Assembly (NCBI GenBank): GCA_900469345.1 | Contig: UBWZ01000009.1 | Location: 27,207-91,206, forward strand | Reading direction: 5' to 3' | DNA from: Hyphomicrobiales bacterium | GTDB lineage: Bacteria > Pseudomonadota > Alphaproteobacteria > Rhizobiales > Rhizobiaceae | DNA: 64,000 bases | Shown: positions 20,992 to 29,518 of the stretch, one piece after another | Position numbering within the stretch: the first letter of the stretch is position 1 | Layout of the letters: every line of letters begins with the position of its first letter | Program-made: the position numbers and the translations under genes | The notes under the pieces: model-generated | Databases searched by the model: none | What the model was told of the DNA's origin: nothing | What the model saw: the letters and a program-made list of their open reading frames with translations, nothing else

Positions 20992-21924
20992 ATGGCCCTG
21001 TCGGACAATTCTCGCGGCGCGCTGCTGATGTCACTCGCCATGGCCTCCTTTTCCCTCAACGACGCCATGGTCAAATCCATCACCTCGGAACTGACGATTG
21101 CCCAGATCATGGCCGTCCGCGGCACCATGACGACGTGTCTCGTCTATATCGTCGCCCGGCGCATGGGCGCCGACCTGTCCTGGCAGACGCTGAAGAACCG
21201 GCACGTGCTGCTGCGCATCCTTTTTGAACTCGGCGCGACGCTGACCTTCTTCTCCGCTTTGTCGCGGATCGAGTTTGCGACCACGTCCTCGATCATGCAG
21301 TCGCTGCCGCTCGCCGTGACACTCGGAGCCGCGCTGTTCTTCAGGGAGCCGGTGGGCTGGCGTCGCTGGTCGGCGATCGTCGTCGGCTTCCTCGGCGTGC
21401 TCCTGGTGATCCGGCCCGGGCCGGAAGGATTTGCACCGGCAGCATTGTTCGCCGTCGCCGCGGTGTTTTTCACCGCCAGCCGCGACCTTACCACCCGGCG
21501 GGTCAGCGCGCGCATTCCGTCGCTGACGATCACGCTCTACACGGCGGCCGCCAATGCGATCCTCGGCGCCCTGCTGATCGTGCCGATGGGCGGCTGGGAG
21601 CCGGTCAGCCTTCCGACCTTCGGACGGCTCGCCTTCACAGCCGTCGCCGTGTTCGCCGGCTACCAGACGGTGATCATGTCGATGCGCAGCGGCGAGATCT
21701 CGTTCGTTGCACCGTTCCGCTATACGAGCCTGATCTGGGCGCTGCTGATCGGCGTCTTCGTGTTCGGCGAGCATCTGACGCCGACCATGCTGACCGGTGC
21801 CGCCGTCATCATCGTGTCCGGCCTCTATACCTTCGTGCGCGAAAACAAGCGGCGTCGCCAGCTGGCCGAAACGGCCGGCATGGTGCTGGCCGCCGAAAGC
21901 GCGCGGCGCGAGAACGGCCGATGA
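20992..21924 (+). CDS. EamA-family (DMT superfamily) transporter
   Basis: 310 residues with about ten hydrophobic segments arranged as two EamA repeats (first about residues 10-140, second about 150-285). Segments such as IVVGFLGVLLVIRPG and LIWALLIGVFVFGE are typical of the drug/metabolite transporter superfamily. The substrate is unknown; relatives move amino acids, nucleotides or S-adenosylmethionine. It has a good GGAGGAATC ribosome site. Its stop overlaps the mobA start (ATGA), so it is translationally coupled to the molybdenum cofactor genes. That arrangement is notable but may only reflect shared transcription. Confidence 0.85.
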   Translation: MALSDNSRGALLMSLAMASFSLNDAMVKSITSELTIAQIMAVRGTMTTCLVYIVARRMGADLSWQTLKNRHVLLRILFELGATLTFFSALSRIEFATTSSIMQSLPLAVTLGAALFFREPVGWRRWSAIVVGFLGVLLVIRPGPEGFAPAALFAVAAVFFTASRDLTTRRVSARIPSLTITLYTAAANAILGALLIVPMGGWEPVSLPTFGRLAFTAVAVFAGYQTVIMSMRSGEISFVAPFRYTSLIWALLIGVFVFGEHLTPTMLTGAAVIIVSGLYTFVRENKRRRQLAETAGMVLAAESARRENGR

Positions 21925-22541
21925 CGATCGCGGTAGCGCCGATCCCGGGGCTGATCCTCGCCGGTGGTCGCTCGACCCGGATGGGCAGCGACAAGGCACA
22001 TCTGCCGCTTCGCGGCGACACGATCCTCGGCCACGTGGTGCGCCGCCTGGCGCCGCAGGTGGAGGCCCTGTTCCTCAATGCCGCACCCGGATTTGCCGAT
22101 CCGTCCAGCCTGCCGCTGATCCCCGATACGATCGCGGGACAGGCCGGGCCGCTTGCCGGCGTGCTCGCCGGGCTGCAGACCCTGGCGCCAAAAGGCTACC
22201 GCTCTGTCCTCACCGCGCCCTGCGACAGCCCCTTCCTGCCGCCTGATCTGGCAGAACGCCTGACAGCCGCGTGCGAGGGCGACGCGATCGTGGTGGCGGA
22301 ATCGGCCGGCCGCAGCCACCCGGTGTTTGCGCTGTGGCCGACCGCCATCGCCGACGACCTCAAGGGCTGGCTGGCCGATCCGGACAACCGGCGCATCAAC
22401 GCGTTTCTCAAGCGCCACACTGTGGTGTCGGTGGATTTTCCGCTGGTGAAGACGGCCGCCGGTCCGCTCGATCCGTTTATGAACCTCAACACGCCGGACG
22501 ATCTGGCACAGGCGCATCATTTCTCGGAGCTGCTGGCATGA
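21921..22541 (+). CDS. mobA: molybdenum cofactor guanylyltransferase MobA
   Basis: 206 residues. The nucleotidyltransferase signature LILAGGRSTRMGSDKAHLPL is at residues 11-30, followed by AGPLAGVLAGLQ and TAPCDSPFLPPDL with the metal-binding Asp. It attaches GMP to Mo-molybdopterin to form the guanine dinucleotide cofactor used by DMSO-reductase family enzymes. The start overlaps the EamA stop, and its own stop overlaps the mobB start by 4 bases. Confidence 0.95.
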   Translation: MTIAVAPIPGLILAGGRSTRMGSDKAHLPLRGDTILGHVVRRLAPQVEALFLNAAPGFADPSSLPLIPDTIAGQAGPLAGVLAGLQTLAPKGYRSVLTAPCDSPFLPPDLAERLTAACEGDAIVVAESAGRSHPVFALWPTAIADDLKGWLADPDNRRINAFLKRHTVVSVDFPLVKTAAGPLDPFMNLNTPDDLAQAHHFSELLA

Positions 22542-23053
22542 CCCCGCAACCAGTGTTCGGCATCGTCGGCTGGAAGAATTCCGGCAAGACCGGGCTGACC
22601 GTGCGCCTGACGGAGGAGTTCACCCGAAGGGGTCTGCGGGTCTCGACCATCAAGCATGCCCACCATGCCTTCGACATCGACAAGCCCGGCGCCGATTCCT
22701 TTCGGCATCGGGAAGCCGGCGCGCACGAGGTGGCGATCGTCTCCGGCACGCGGTTTGCGGTGATGCACGAGTTGCGCGGCGATCCGGAGCCGACGCTCGA
22801 CGACATTCTGGCGCGGCTCGAGCCGGCCGATCTCGTGCTCATCGAGGGCTACAAGCGTGAGGCCGTGCCGAAGATCGAAGCGCGGCGGCTGCAGGCACGG
22901 GATCGGGCGCCGCTGTGGCCGGACGATCCGCATGTGGCGGCCATCGCCGCCGATCACCCGGTGACCGACGCGGAACGGCCGGTGTTCGATCTCGACGACA
23001 CCGTGGCGATCGCCGACTTCATAACCGGGTTGCTCGGGCTGACCCGGACGTAA
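22538..23053 (+). CDS. mobB: molybdopterin-guanine dinucleotide biosynthesis protein MobB
   Basis: 171 residues from the ATG overlapping the mobA stop. MobB signature: Walker A GWKNSGKTGLTVRL at about residues 9-22, TIKHAHHAFDIDKPGADSF split by a short gap, and DLVLIEGYKREAVPKIE. MobB is a GTP-binding accessory protein that assists MobA; it is not essential for cofactor formation in other bacteria. It is the last gene of the EamA-mobA-mobB unit. Confidence 0.94.
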   Translation: MTPQPVFGIVGWKNSGKTGLTVRLTEEFTRRGLRVSTIKHAHHAFDIDKPGADSFRHREAGAHEVAIVSGTRFAVMHELRGDPEPTLDDILARLEPADLVLIEGYKREAVPKIEARRLQARDRAPLWPDDPHVAAIAADHPVTDAERPVFDLDDTVAIADFITGLLGLTRT

Positions 23054-23078
23054 AAAGACCGCCGGATTGCTCCGGCGG
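23052..23078 (-). terminator. Rho-independent terminator of the OmpA-family gene
   Basis: On the minus strand, CCGCCGGA pairs with TCCGGCGG around a 4-base loop and is followed by TCTTTTT. It lies 23 bases past the OmpA-family stop and may also cap mobB transcripts, though there is no T tract in that direction. Confidence 0.75.
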
Positions 23079-23101
23079 CCTCCCTTGGACGTTCTGGCCG
23101 C

Positions 23102-25339
23102 TTACTGGTTCGAAGCGACCGGCTTCACCAGCGCCGTGATGCGGCGGATGGTGACGCGGCGGTTCTCCTGGTTCGGGCCGTCGACCCGCACCTTCAGATA
23201 CTGCTCGCCATAGCCCTGGGTCGTCAGGTTTTCCGGCGGGATGTTGAAGGCGTCGGTCAGCACACGTGCCACCGATTCCGCCCGCTGGTCGGACAGGACG
23301 AGGTTGTCCTGGTCGGAGCCGACGGCATCCGTGTGACCTTCGATGAGGAAGGTTTCCGACGGATCCTTCTGCAGGACCTTGTTGATCGCGTCCGCGACCT
23401 TGCGCAGCGAGCTGGCCTGGTTCATCGGAATTTCAGCGCTGCCGGTGGCGAAGGTAACGGTATCGAGGTCGATACGCGGAACCTTGTCGCGGATACGGGC
23501 CGAATACCGCACCTCGTCGACCGAGTAGACCCGTTCGACCGGTTCGACCGGCGGCTGTTCGAGGAACTCGTAGTAGTCGCGGTCGGGTTCGCTCGTCGTG
23601 TCGATGATGTAGCGGTCGAGCGGCACGTTCAAACGCATGGGCGGCAGGTCTTCACCCGGGTCGCGCCAGACGTAGTTTTCGCCGCGACGGCCGTTGTCCA
23701 TCAGTTCCGGCGCTTCATAGAGCACGTATTCCTGACCGCCACGTACCACGCGGGTCCGCTGCACGATTTCGCCGTAGCGGTTGCGGATGGTCACCACCCG
23801 GGTACCGTCATCGCGGACGATGACTTCACGGTAGCGATCGTCGCTGAGGCGGTCATATTCCGGCTGGCGGCCGTCGCGGTCGTAGAAGCGGCGGCTGTCG
23901 TCGTGGCGGACGACCGGCTGGTTGTCGATCGAGATGATGACGCGACCGTCATCACGCCCACCGGGACGCCGGGCCGGTCCGTCGAATTCCCAACCCTGGG
24001 GACGTTCGAAGTCCGGACGGCGATCCAGGCGTTCGCCACGCGCTTCGTTCAGCTCGCGGAACTGGGCACGCTGCTCGCGCGACATGCGGGTGCTCTGCTG
24101 GGCGTCGGCGTCGGTGCGCGGCGGCGGTCCGAGGGGACGGTCGTCGGCCTGCTGCTGGGGCCGCGGACGGCGCGGGCGATCGCTGTCGCCGGGCTGCTTG
24201 TCGCTGTCGAATACGGCGGCACCGTTTTCAACCGGCAGGGTCTGCTGTTCGCCGCGGCGCGCCGAATTCGGGTCGCGGGCGAGCTCACGGGCACGATCCA
24301 CCTGCTGCGGGGTGGTCGCGACGGCCGGCTGACCGGGCTGCTGATCAGGAGCCGGTCGCGGCTGGCCTGCCTGGTCGCGCGGCGGGCGGCCGTCGAGCGG
24401 CGGCTGACCATCGGGGAGCGGCTGGCCGTCCGCACCGAGGCGGCGGGGACGCTCGCCCTGGGGCTGGCCCTGCTCGGTTCTGTTGTCGCCGGGACGTACG
24501 TCGCCGGGCTGCTGAGCGTTCGGGTCGCGGGCCGGACGGGGCGGACGAGCCTGACCGTCGGGAGCAACGGGGCGCGTGGCGTCGGGAGCTGGCTGACGCG
24601 TGGCGTCGGGAGCTGCCGGACGGGCGGCGTCGGGGGCGGCATTGTCTGCCGGTGCGGGTGTGCCGGGCGTCGCAGCGCGGGCCGGACGCTCGGGCGTCGC
24701 ATCCGGGGCGGCCGGGCGATCCTTGCCGGGCTTCGGCGGCTGTGGCTTTTCGCCAGGCGTTGCCTGATCCGGGGTTGCTGCATTGCGGGGCGGCTGCTTG
24801 CCATTGTCCGCGGGACGCGGCTCGCGGGCCGCAGGCTCCTGCGCATCCGGGGCCGGCTTCGGCTTGCGGTCACGCGGCAAGGGCTCGCGGTCACTGTTGT
24901 TCTGCTGCGGGCGGGCGGCCGGGGCTTCCGGCTGCTGATCGGCCGGCTGTGCGCGGCGCGGCGTTGCGGGCTGCGTTTCGGCATCTCCGGCACGCGGACG
25001 CTGCGGCTTCTGGTCGGGCGCATCGGCACCCTTGTCGGCCTTCGGCGGACGCGCCGGGCGGTCACGCTGGTCGGACGCCGTCGGCGGCTGGCCCTGCGGC
25101 TTTTCCTGACCCTGGTCCTGGCCCTTCTGGCGCTTCGGCTTCAGCGGCGGCTCCTCGCCCTGGCCGTCATCGGGAGCTGCCTGGGCCAGGATGACCGGCC
25201 GGGCACCCTGCGTGGCGGCTACGTCACTGCTCGAGTAATGGGGGGTGGCAGCCGGCATGGCGGCGGCCGGCTGCATCAGCAGCGGCAGCGAAACCAACGG
25301 CGCCGCCACGCTGGCGAACAGTCTTGATTTGATGGACAT
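23102..25339 (-). CDS. OmpA-family protein with long Pro/Gln/Asp-rich region
   Basis: 745 residues from the ATG at 25339; the upstream extension of the frame is not supported. A signal peptide (LFASVAAPLVSLPLLMQPAAA) is followed by about 400 residues of low-complexity sequence rich in Pro, Gln, Ala, Asp and Arg (about 45-440), then a charged middle with HDDSRRFYDRDGRQPEYDR, and a C-terminal OmpA peptidoglycan-binding domain (about 625-740) with DTVTFATGSAEIP, GHTDAVGS, LSDQRAESVA and GYGEQYLKV. It probably sits in the outer membrane or periplasm and tethers to peptidoglycan. A terminator follows. Confidence 0.85.
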   Translation of the reverse strand: MSIKSRLFASVAAPLVSLPLLMQPAAAMPAATPHYSSSDVAATQGARPVILAQAAPDDGQGEEPPLKPKRQKGQDQGQEKPQGQPPTASDQRDRPARPPKADKGADAPDQKPQRPRAGDAETQPATPRRAQPADQQPEAPAARPQQNNSDREPLPRDRKPKPAPDAQEPAAREPRPADNGKQPPRNAATPDQATPGEKPQPPKPGKDRPAAPDATPERPARAATPGTPAPADNAAPDAARPAAPDATRQPAPDATRPVAPDGQARPPRPARDPNAQQPGDVRPGDNRTEQGQPQGERPRRLGADGQPLPDGQPPLDGRPPRDQAGQPRPAPDQQPGQPAVATTPQQVDRARELARDPNSARRGEQQTLPVENGAAVFDSDKQPGDSDRPRRPRPQQQADDRPLGPPPRTDADAQQSTRMSREQRAQFRELNEARGERLDRRPDFERPQGWEFDGPARRPGGRDDGRVIISIDNQPVVRHDDSRRFYDRDGRQPEYDRLSDDRYREVIVRDDGTRVVTIRNRYGEIVQRTRVVRGGQEYVLYEAPELMDNGRRGENYVWRDPGEDLPPMRLNVPLDRYIIDTTSEPDRDYYEFLEQPPVEPVERVYSVDEVRYSARIRDKVPRIDLDTVTFATGSAEIPMNQASSLRKVADAINKVLQKDPSETFLIEGHTDAVGSDQDNLVLSDQRAESVARVLTDAFNIPPENLTTQGYGEQYLKVRVDGPNQENRRVTIRRITALVKPVASNQ

Positions 25340-25656
25340 CGATAGATTCCTTTTCTCGGGTACCGTCCCTAGACGCGCGTCCCTTCGTTGGGCCTTTTGA
25401 GCCGGACTTGCGCGGCACTGGAATGCTCTCCAGTGATTTTGGTTCCACCCGAAGCTAGTCCGCGCGGCTGAACCGAGCATGAATACCGCCCCTCCAAGCC
25501 GAGCCGGCGGGTCGCCACGCAAAGCCGGTTGCATTTTGGCCGGAGCGGTATTTATAAAGATCACGCCAGGGAGTGGTCCGCGCATGCGGATGCCCTTGCA
25601 CCCTTGCGTCAAGAGACAACAAGACGGCGCAGGGTCGGCCAACAGAGAGGATCATC
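25340..25656. other. divergent intergenic region with a candidate promoter
   Basis: These 317 bases separate the divergent OmpA-family gene and the solute-binding protein gene. A plausible sigma-70-like promoter for the binding protein is TTGCAT (25529-25534), an 18-base spacer and TATAAA (25553-25558), about 100 bases before the start. No convincing small gene was seen; open frames here are extensions of the flanking genes. Confidence 0.35.
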
Positions 25657-26439
25657 ATGAACATCTCCACCCGTTTCTTTGCCGCGGCCTCCGTTGCGGC
25701 GCTTTCGCTGTTTGCCGGCTCCGCCCTGGCGCAGGAAAAGCTGGTTATCGGCACCGAGGGTGCCTATCCGCCCTTCAACAGTCTTGAAGCCAACGGCGAC
25801 CTGACCGGCTTCGACATCGATATCGCCAAGGCTCTGTGCACCCAGATGAAGGTGACCTGCACCTTCGTCACCAATGACTGGGACGGCATCATTCCGGCCC
25901 TGCAGGCCAAGAAGTTCGACGCCATCATCGCGTCGATGTCGATCACACCGGAACGCAAGGAGCAGGTCGCCTTCTCCAAGAAGTACTACAACACTCCCCC
26001 GGCGATCGCCGTGCCGAAGGATTCGACGATCAAGGATGCCAGCCCGGAATCGCTGAAGGGCAAGACGCTCGGCGCGCAGGGCTCGACGACGCATTCGAAC
26101 TACGTCGAAAAGCACATGCCCGATTCCGAGGTAAAGCTTTACCCGACCGCCGACGAATACAAGCTTGACGTGTCCAACGGCCGTATCGACGGCGTCGTCG
26201 ACGACATCGTCGTGCTGTCCCAGTGGGTCAAGTCCGATGCCGGCAAGTGCTGCAAGATCCTGAGCGCGCTGCCGATCGATCCGGTCATCAACGGCGAAGG
26301 CGCCGGCATCGCGGTGCGCAAGAACGAGACGGCACTTGCCGACAAGTTCACCGCCGCCATTGCCGCCATCCGTGCGGACGGTACCTACAAGAAAATCCAG
26401 GACAAATACTTCGACTTCGACGTCTACGGCGACAAGTAA
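25657..26439 (+). CDS. ABC transporter substrate-binding protein (Lys/Arg/ornithine type)
   Basis: 260 residues. Signal peptide FFAAASVAALSLFAGSALAQE, so the mature protein is periplasmic. Family 3 binding-protein signature GTEGAYPPFNSLEANGDL continuing into GFDIDIAKALC, plus MSITPERKEQVAFSKKYY, matches ArgT/HisJ/OccT relatives that bind basic amino acids or opines. Two cysteine pairs (CTQMKVTC and KCC) are visible; the first resembles the disulfide of ArgT/HisJ. It leads an importer unit with two permeases, separated from them by a terminator-like hairpin. The specificity is inference. Confidence 0.9.
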   Translation: MNISTRFFAAASVAALSLFAGSALAQEKLVIGTEGAYPPFNSLEANGDLTGFDIDIAKALCTQMKVTCTFVTNDWDGIIPALQAKKFDAIIASMSITPERKEQVAFSKKYYNTPPAIAVPKDSTIKDASPESLKGKTLGAQGSTTHSNYVEKHMPDSEVKLYPTADEYKLDVSNGRIDGVVDDIVVLSQWVKSDAGKCCKILSALPIDPVINGEGAGIAVRKNETALADKFTAAIAAIRADGTYKKIQDKYFDFDVYGDK

Positions 26440-26458
26440 CAACTTCTGACGCATGCCG

Positions 26459-26496
26459 TTCGGCGGGAGGCTTGCCCTTCCGCCGAATTTCTTTTT
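26459..26496 (+). terminator. terminator/attenuator between binding protein and permease genes
   Basis: TTCGGCGG (26459-26466) pairs with CCGCCGAA (26480-26487) and is followed by TTTCTTTTT. Such leaky hairpins inside ABC importer operons usually keep the binding protein more abundant than the permeases. Confidence 0.75.
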
Positions 26497-26558
26497 AATG
26501 GCTGCAAAGATCGCAAGGCAGAAGCGGCGCCTTTGAAGCTGCAGGGGAATACAATCAT

Positions 26559-27341
26559 ATGGGCGGATCCCTTTCCGCACTTCTGGACGGCCTCGATCCG
26601 CTGTGCGGTCCGCTGGGCCTCTTCCGGCTTTTTGGTCCGAATTCCCTGATGGCCTGCGGCGACGCCGGCTGGGGCGACGAGATCGCCTTCGGCGTCAAGG
26701 TGACGATTTCGCTGGCGCTGGCAACCGTGCCCGTCGGGCTGGCGCTCGGTTTCCTGATCGCCCTTGCAGCCCAGTCGGAGGATCGCCTGCTGCGGCTTGC
26801 CGCCGGGATCTACACCACTATCTTCCGCGGCCTGCCCGAACTTCTGACCCTCTTCATCGTCTATTACGGCGCGCAGATTCTGCTGCAGTCGGTCCTGTCG
26901 TCGTTCGGCGTCGAGGAACGCGTCGAGATCAACGCCTTCTTCGCCGGCATGGTGGCGCTTGCCGTGGTGTTTTCGTCCTATTCCTCCGAAGTGCTGCTGT
27001 CGGCTTTCAGGGCAATCCCGCGCGGCCAGTACGAGGCCGGCGATGCGCTCGGCCTTCGACGCCACCGCACGATGCGGCTGATCGTGCTGCCGCAGCTCAT
27101 CCGCATCGCCCTGCCCGGCCTGACCAACCTGTGGCTCATCCTGCTCAAGGACACGTCCTACGTGTCGGTGGTCGGACTTGCCGACATCGTGCGCCAGACG
27201 GGGATTGCCGCCCGGGTGAGCAAGGAAGCCTTCTTCTTCTATTTCATCGCCTGCATGCTGTATCTCGTGCTTGCGATGATCTCGTCCTTTGGCCTCGGCT
27301 TCGTGGAACGCTGGGCGAAGCGATCGGGGGTCAGCCGGTGA
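26559..27341 (+). CDS. amino-acid ABC transporter permease (HisQ-like)
   Basis: 260 residues with about five membrane segments and the HisQ/ArtQ-type binding-protein-dependent transport fold. The EAA loop that contacts the ATPase is EAGDALGLRRHRTMRLIVLP at about residues 160-180, and KDTSYVSVVGLADIVRQTG follows. AGGGGA precedes the ATG. The stop overlaps the GTG of the next permease, so the two form a heterodimer gene pair. The partner ATPase is not encoded here. Confidence 0.9.
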   Translation: MGGSLSALLDGLDPLCGPLGLFRLFGPNSLMACGDAGWGDEIAFGVKVTISLALATVPVGLALGFLIALAAQSEDRLLRLAAGIYTTIFRGLPELLTLFIVYYGAQILLQSVLSSFGVEERVEINAFFAGMVALAVVFSSYSSEVLLSAFRAIPRGQYEAGDALGLRRHRTMRLIVLPQLIRIALPGLTNLWLILLKDTSYVSVVGLADIVRQTGIAARVSKEAFFFYFIACMLYLVLAMISSFGLGFVERWAKRSGVSR

Positions 27342-28168
27342 GCGTCATCAGCGAACTCATTGCGCCGCGGCCGGCGCCTCCCGCGCCGCGGCTGCGCATC
27401 ACGGCAGCCCGGATTGCCGGCATCGTCGTCCTGATCCTCTGGGCGCTGCTCGCCCTCGGCCTGGTGATGACCGTGATCAACGGCTGGAACCAGGAGAAAT
27501 TCCTGCGCTACGGCCCGCGCTACCTGCACGGGCTGTGGGTCACCATATCGCTCGTCGGTCTCTCCGTCGTGCTCGGGGCGCTCCTCTCGCTGCCGATCGC
27601 CTTTGCGCGCATGTCGCAGAACCGGCTGCTCAACGGGCTTGCCTATGGCTATGTCTACGTGTTCCGCAGCACGCCGCTGCTCGCCCAGCTGTTTCTGATC
27701 TATTACGGGCTCGGCAGCTTCAAGCCGCAGCTCGAATCCGTCGGTCTCTGGTGGTTCTTCCGCGAAGCCTGGTATTGCGGCCTGTTTTCCTTCGTCCTTA
27801 ACACGGCTGCCTATCAGGCGGAAATCCTGCGCGGGGCGATCCAGAGCGTTCCCCGAGGCCAGCACGAGGGCGCCGCGGCCCTCGGGCTGTCGGCGCGTGT
27901 CGCCTTCCGCAAGATCATCCTGCCGCAGGCCCTCATCGTTGCGCTGCGCCCCTACGGCAACGAACTCGTGCTGATGATGAAGGGCTCGGCCGTCGTCGCC
28001 ATCGTGACCGTCTACGACCTGATGGGCGAAACCCGCTACGCGTTCTCGCGCACGTTCGACTACCAGACCTACCTCTGGGCGGCCGTCTTCTACCTGCTGA
28101 TGGTCGAGGGATTGCGGCAGATCTGGGCGGTCCTCGAAAAGCGCCTGACGCGGCATCTGAAGCGCTAG
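27338..28168 (+). CDS. amino-acid ABC transporter permease (HisM-like)
   Basis: 276 residues from a GTG overlapping the preceding stop. Hydrophobic segments begin with IAGIVVLILWALLALGLVM. The EAA loop is EGAAALGLSARVAFRKIILP around residue 170, and KGSAVVAIVTVYDLMG is the usual following motif. It pairs with the upstream HisQ-like permease for uptake of basic amino acids or similar. After its stop comes 146 bases and then usg; no ATP-binding gene follows, so the importer must borrow an ATPase from another locus. Confidence 0.9.
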   Translation: MSVISELIAPRPAPPAPRLRITAARIAGIVVLILWALLALGLVMTVINGWNQEKFLRYGPRYLHGLWVTISLVGLSVVLGALLSLPIAFARMSQNRLLNGLAYGYVYVFRSTPLLAQLFLIYYGLGSFKPQLESVGLWWFFREAWYCGLFSFVLNTAAYQAEILRGAIQSVPRGQHEGAAALGLSARVAFRKIILPQALIVALRPYGNELVLMMKGSAVVAIVTVYDLMGETRYAFSRTFDYQTYLWAAVFYLLMVEGLRQIWAVLEKRLTRHLKR

Positions 28169-28314
28169 CAGCACTCGCTGCCGAATGCTGCTAACCCTTT
28201 GATAACTTTGCATGATTGGCTTCTAATCGGCATTTGTTAATCGCGCGTTAAGCGTGACATGGTCCCATCTGGGAGAGCGCAAAAAGCGCCGGTCCAAGAA
28301 AACGGGAACTGCTG

Positions 28315-28578
28315 ATGTCTGAGATGGAACTGATGCTGAGAGGCTACGGCCTCACCACCGCGCAGATCTTTTACCGACTGCCCGACCACCCTGCCCTGAT
28401 CCAGAGCTACGTCTGGCAGAACTACGACCTCGCCCCGGATTTCCCGGAGATGAAGGGCTTCCTGAAGTTCTGGCAGGAGAAGCTGGACGGCCCGCTGCAC
28501 TCCGTCCGCTACGTCCACCGCAAGCTGATCGCCGCCAACGAATGGCGCTCGGTCAGGGGCGAGATCATCGTCCACTAA
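28315..28578 (+). CDS. usg: Usg family protein
   Basis: 87 residues matching the small alphaproteobacterial Usg family, named for a gene upstream of trpF in some species. Recognised from the N-terminus MELMLRGYGLTTAQIFYRLP, then LIQSYVWQNYDLAPDFP and LHSVRYVHRKLIA. No enzyme motif or membrane segment is visible, and function is unknown. Here it stands alone, away from trp genes, with its own leader and a GGGAAC ribosome site. Confidence 0.85.
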   Translation: MSEMELMLRGYGLTTAQIFYRLPDHPALIQSYVWQNYDLAPDFPEMKGFLKFWQEKLDGPLHSVRYVHRKLIAANEWRSVRGEIIVH

Positions 28579-28685
28579 AGCAGCGTGGCCGGCCGCGTCC
28601 GAAACCGGCGCGCTTTACTGCCGTTTCTGCGCATGGACAAACCGCGTGGATGCGCTTAAAGCCCCGGTAAAACGAGGACCCGGCC

Positions 28686-29495
28686 ATGAAGAAGATCGAC
28701 GAGGAAGCCCTGGCGGAAGCCTACAATCGCGCACTGGCGTTGGAAAAGGCCGGCGACTATGATGCGGCCGTGAAGGCCTATGAGGATGTGCTCGCCATCG
28801 ATCCCGAGGATCACGGCGGCGCGGCCGTCCGGATCGCCTCGATGGGTCGCGGCGAAGCGCCGCCCAGGGCGCCGGACGCCTATGTCGAAACCCTGTTCGA
28901 CCAGCATGCGGAAAGCTTTGAGGAGATCCTCGTCGAGCAGCTCGGCTATGCGGTTCCGGTGCTCGTGCGGCAGCGCCTCCAGGCACTCGAACTCGGCCCG
29001 TTCAAGCGCATGCTCGACCTCGGCTGCGGCACCGGGCTGACCGGCGGCGCGCTCCGCGACATGGTGGACGACCTTACCGGCATCGACCTTTCGGAGAACA
29101 TGATCGAGATCGCCCACGAGAAGGACCTCTACGAGACCATCTACGTGGCCGAGATCGAGGATTTCCTCGACGACAATGAAGACGAGATGTTCGACCTGAT
29201 CACCGCCACCGACGTGCTGCCCTATCTCGGCGCACTCGAGCCGATCTTCTTCGGGGCGGCCGAGAACCTCGCCGAGGGCGGCATCTTCGTGTTCTCCTCG
29301 GAAGCGGTGCCCCCCGGCGACGAGCGGCCCTATACGGTCGGCCCGCACCAGCGCTTCCTTCATTCGGAAAGCTATGTGCGCCAGCGGCTTGCGGATACGG
29401 GCTTCGAGGTGGTCGAGATCAGCGAGATCAATGTCCGCATGCAGGACGGCCAGCCGAGCCCCGGCCATCTGGTCATCGCGCGCCGCAAGGGCTAG
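28686..29495 (+). CDS. TPR-linked SAM-dependent methyltransferase
   Basis: 269 residues. The first 45 form a TPR-like helix pair (EAYNRALALEKAGDYDAAVKAY split across the two helices), then a class I methyltransferase fold with the SAM-binding motif LDLGCGTGLTGG at about 108-120 and GIDLSENMIEIAHEK. ATDVLPYLG is the post-motif acidic region. The target is unknown; similar proteins are annotated as NDUFAF5-like or contractility-type methyltransferases on weak grounds. It is followed at 23 bases by the DinB gene, likely in one transcript. Confidence 0.82.
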   Translation: MKKIDEEALAEAYNRALALEKAGDYDAAVKAYEDVLAIDPEDHGGAAVRIASMGRGEAPPRAPDAYVETLFDQHAESFEEILVEQLGYAVPVLVRQRLQALELGPFKRMLDLGCGTGLTGGALRDMVDDLTGIDLSENMIEIAHEKDLYETIYVAEIEDFLDDNEDEMFDLITATDVLPYLGALEPIFFGAAENLAEGGIFVFSSEAVPPGDERPYTVGPHQRFLHSESYVRQRLADTGFEVVEISEINVRMQDGQPSPGHLVIARRKG

Positions 29496-29518
29496 GTTGC
29501 GCATCCGGGAGGAATCGG

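Noticed and set aside
23333..25327. Open frame of 664 codons on the plus strand
   Set aside because: It is antisense to the OmpA-family gene and results from the Pro/Gln/Arg-rich composition of that gene. No domain is seen in the plus-strand product.
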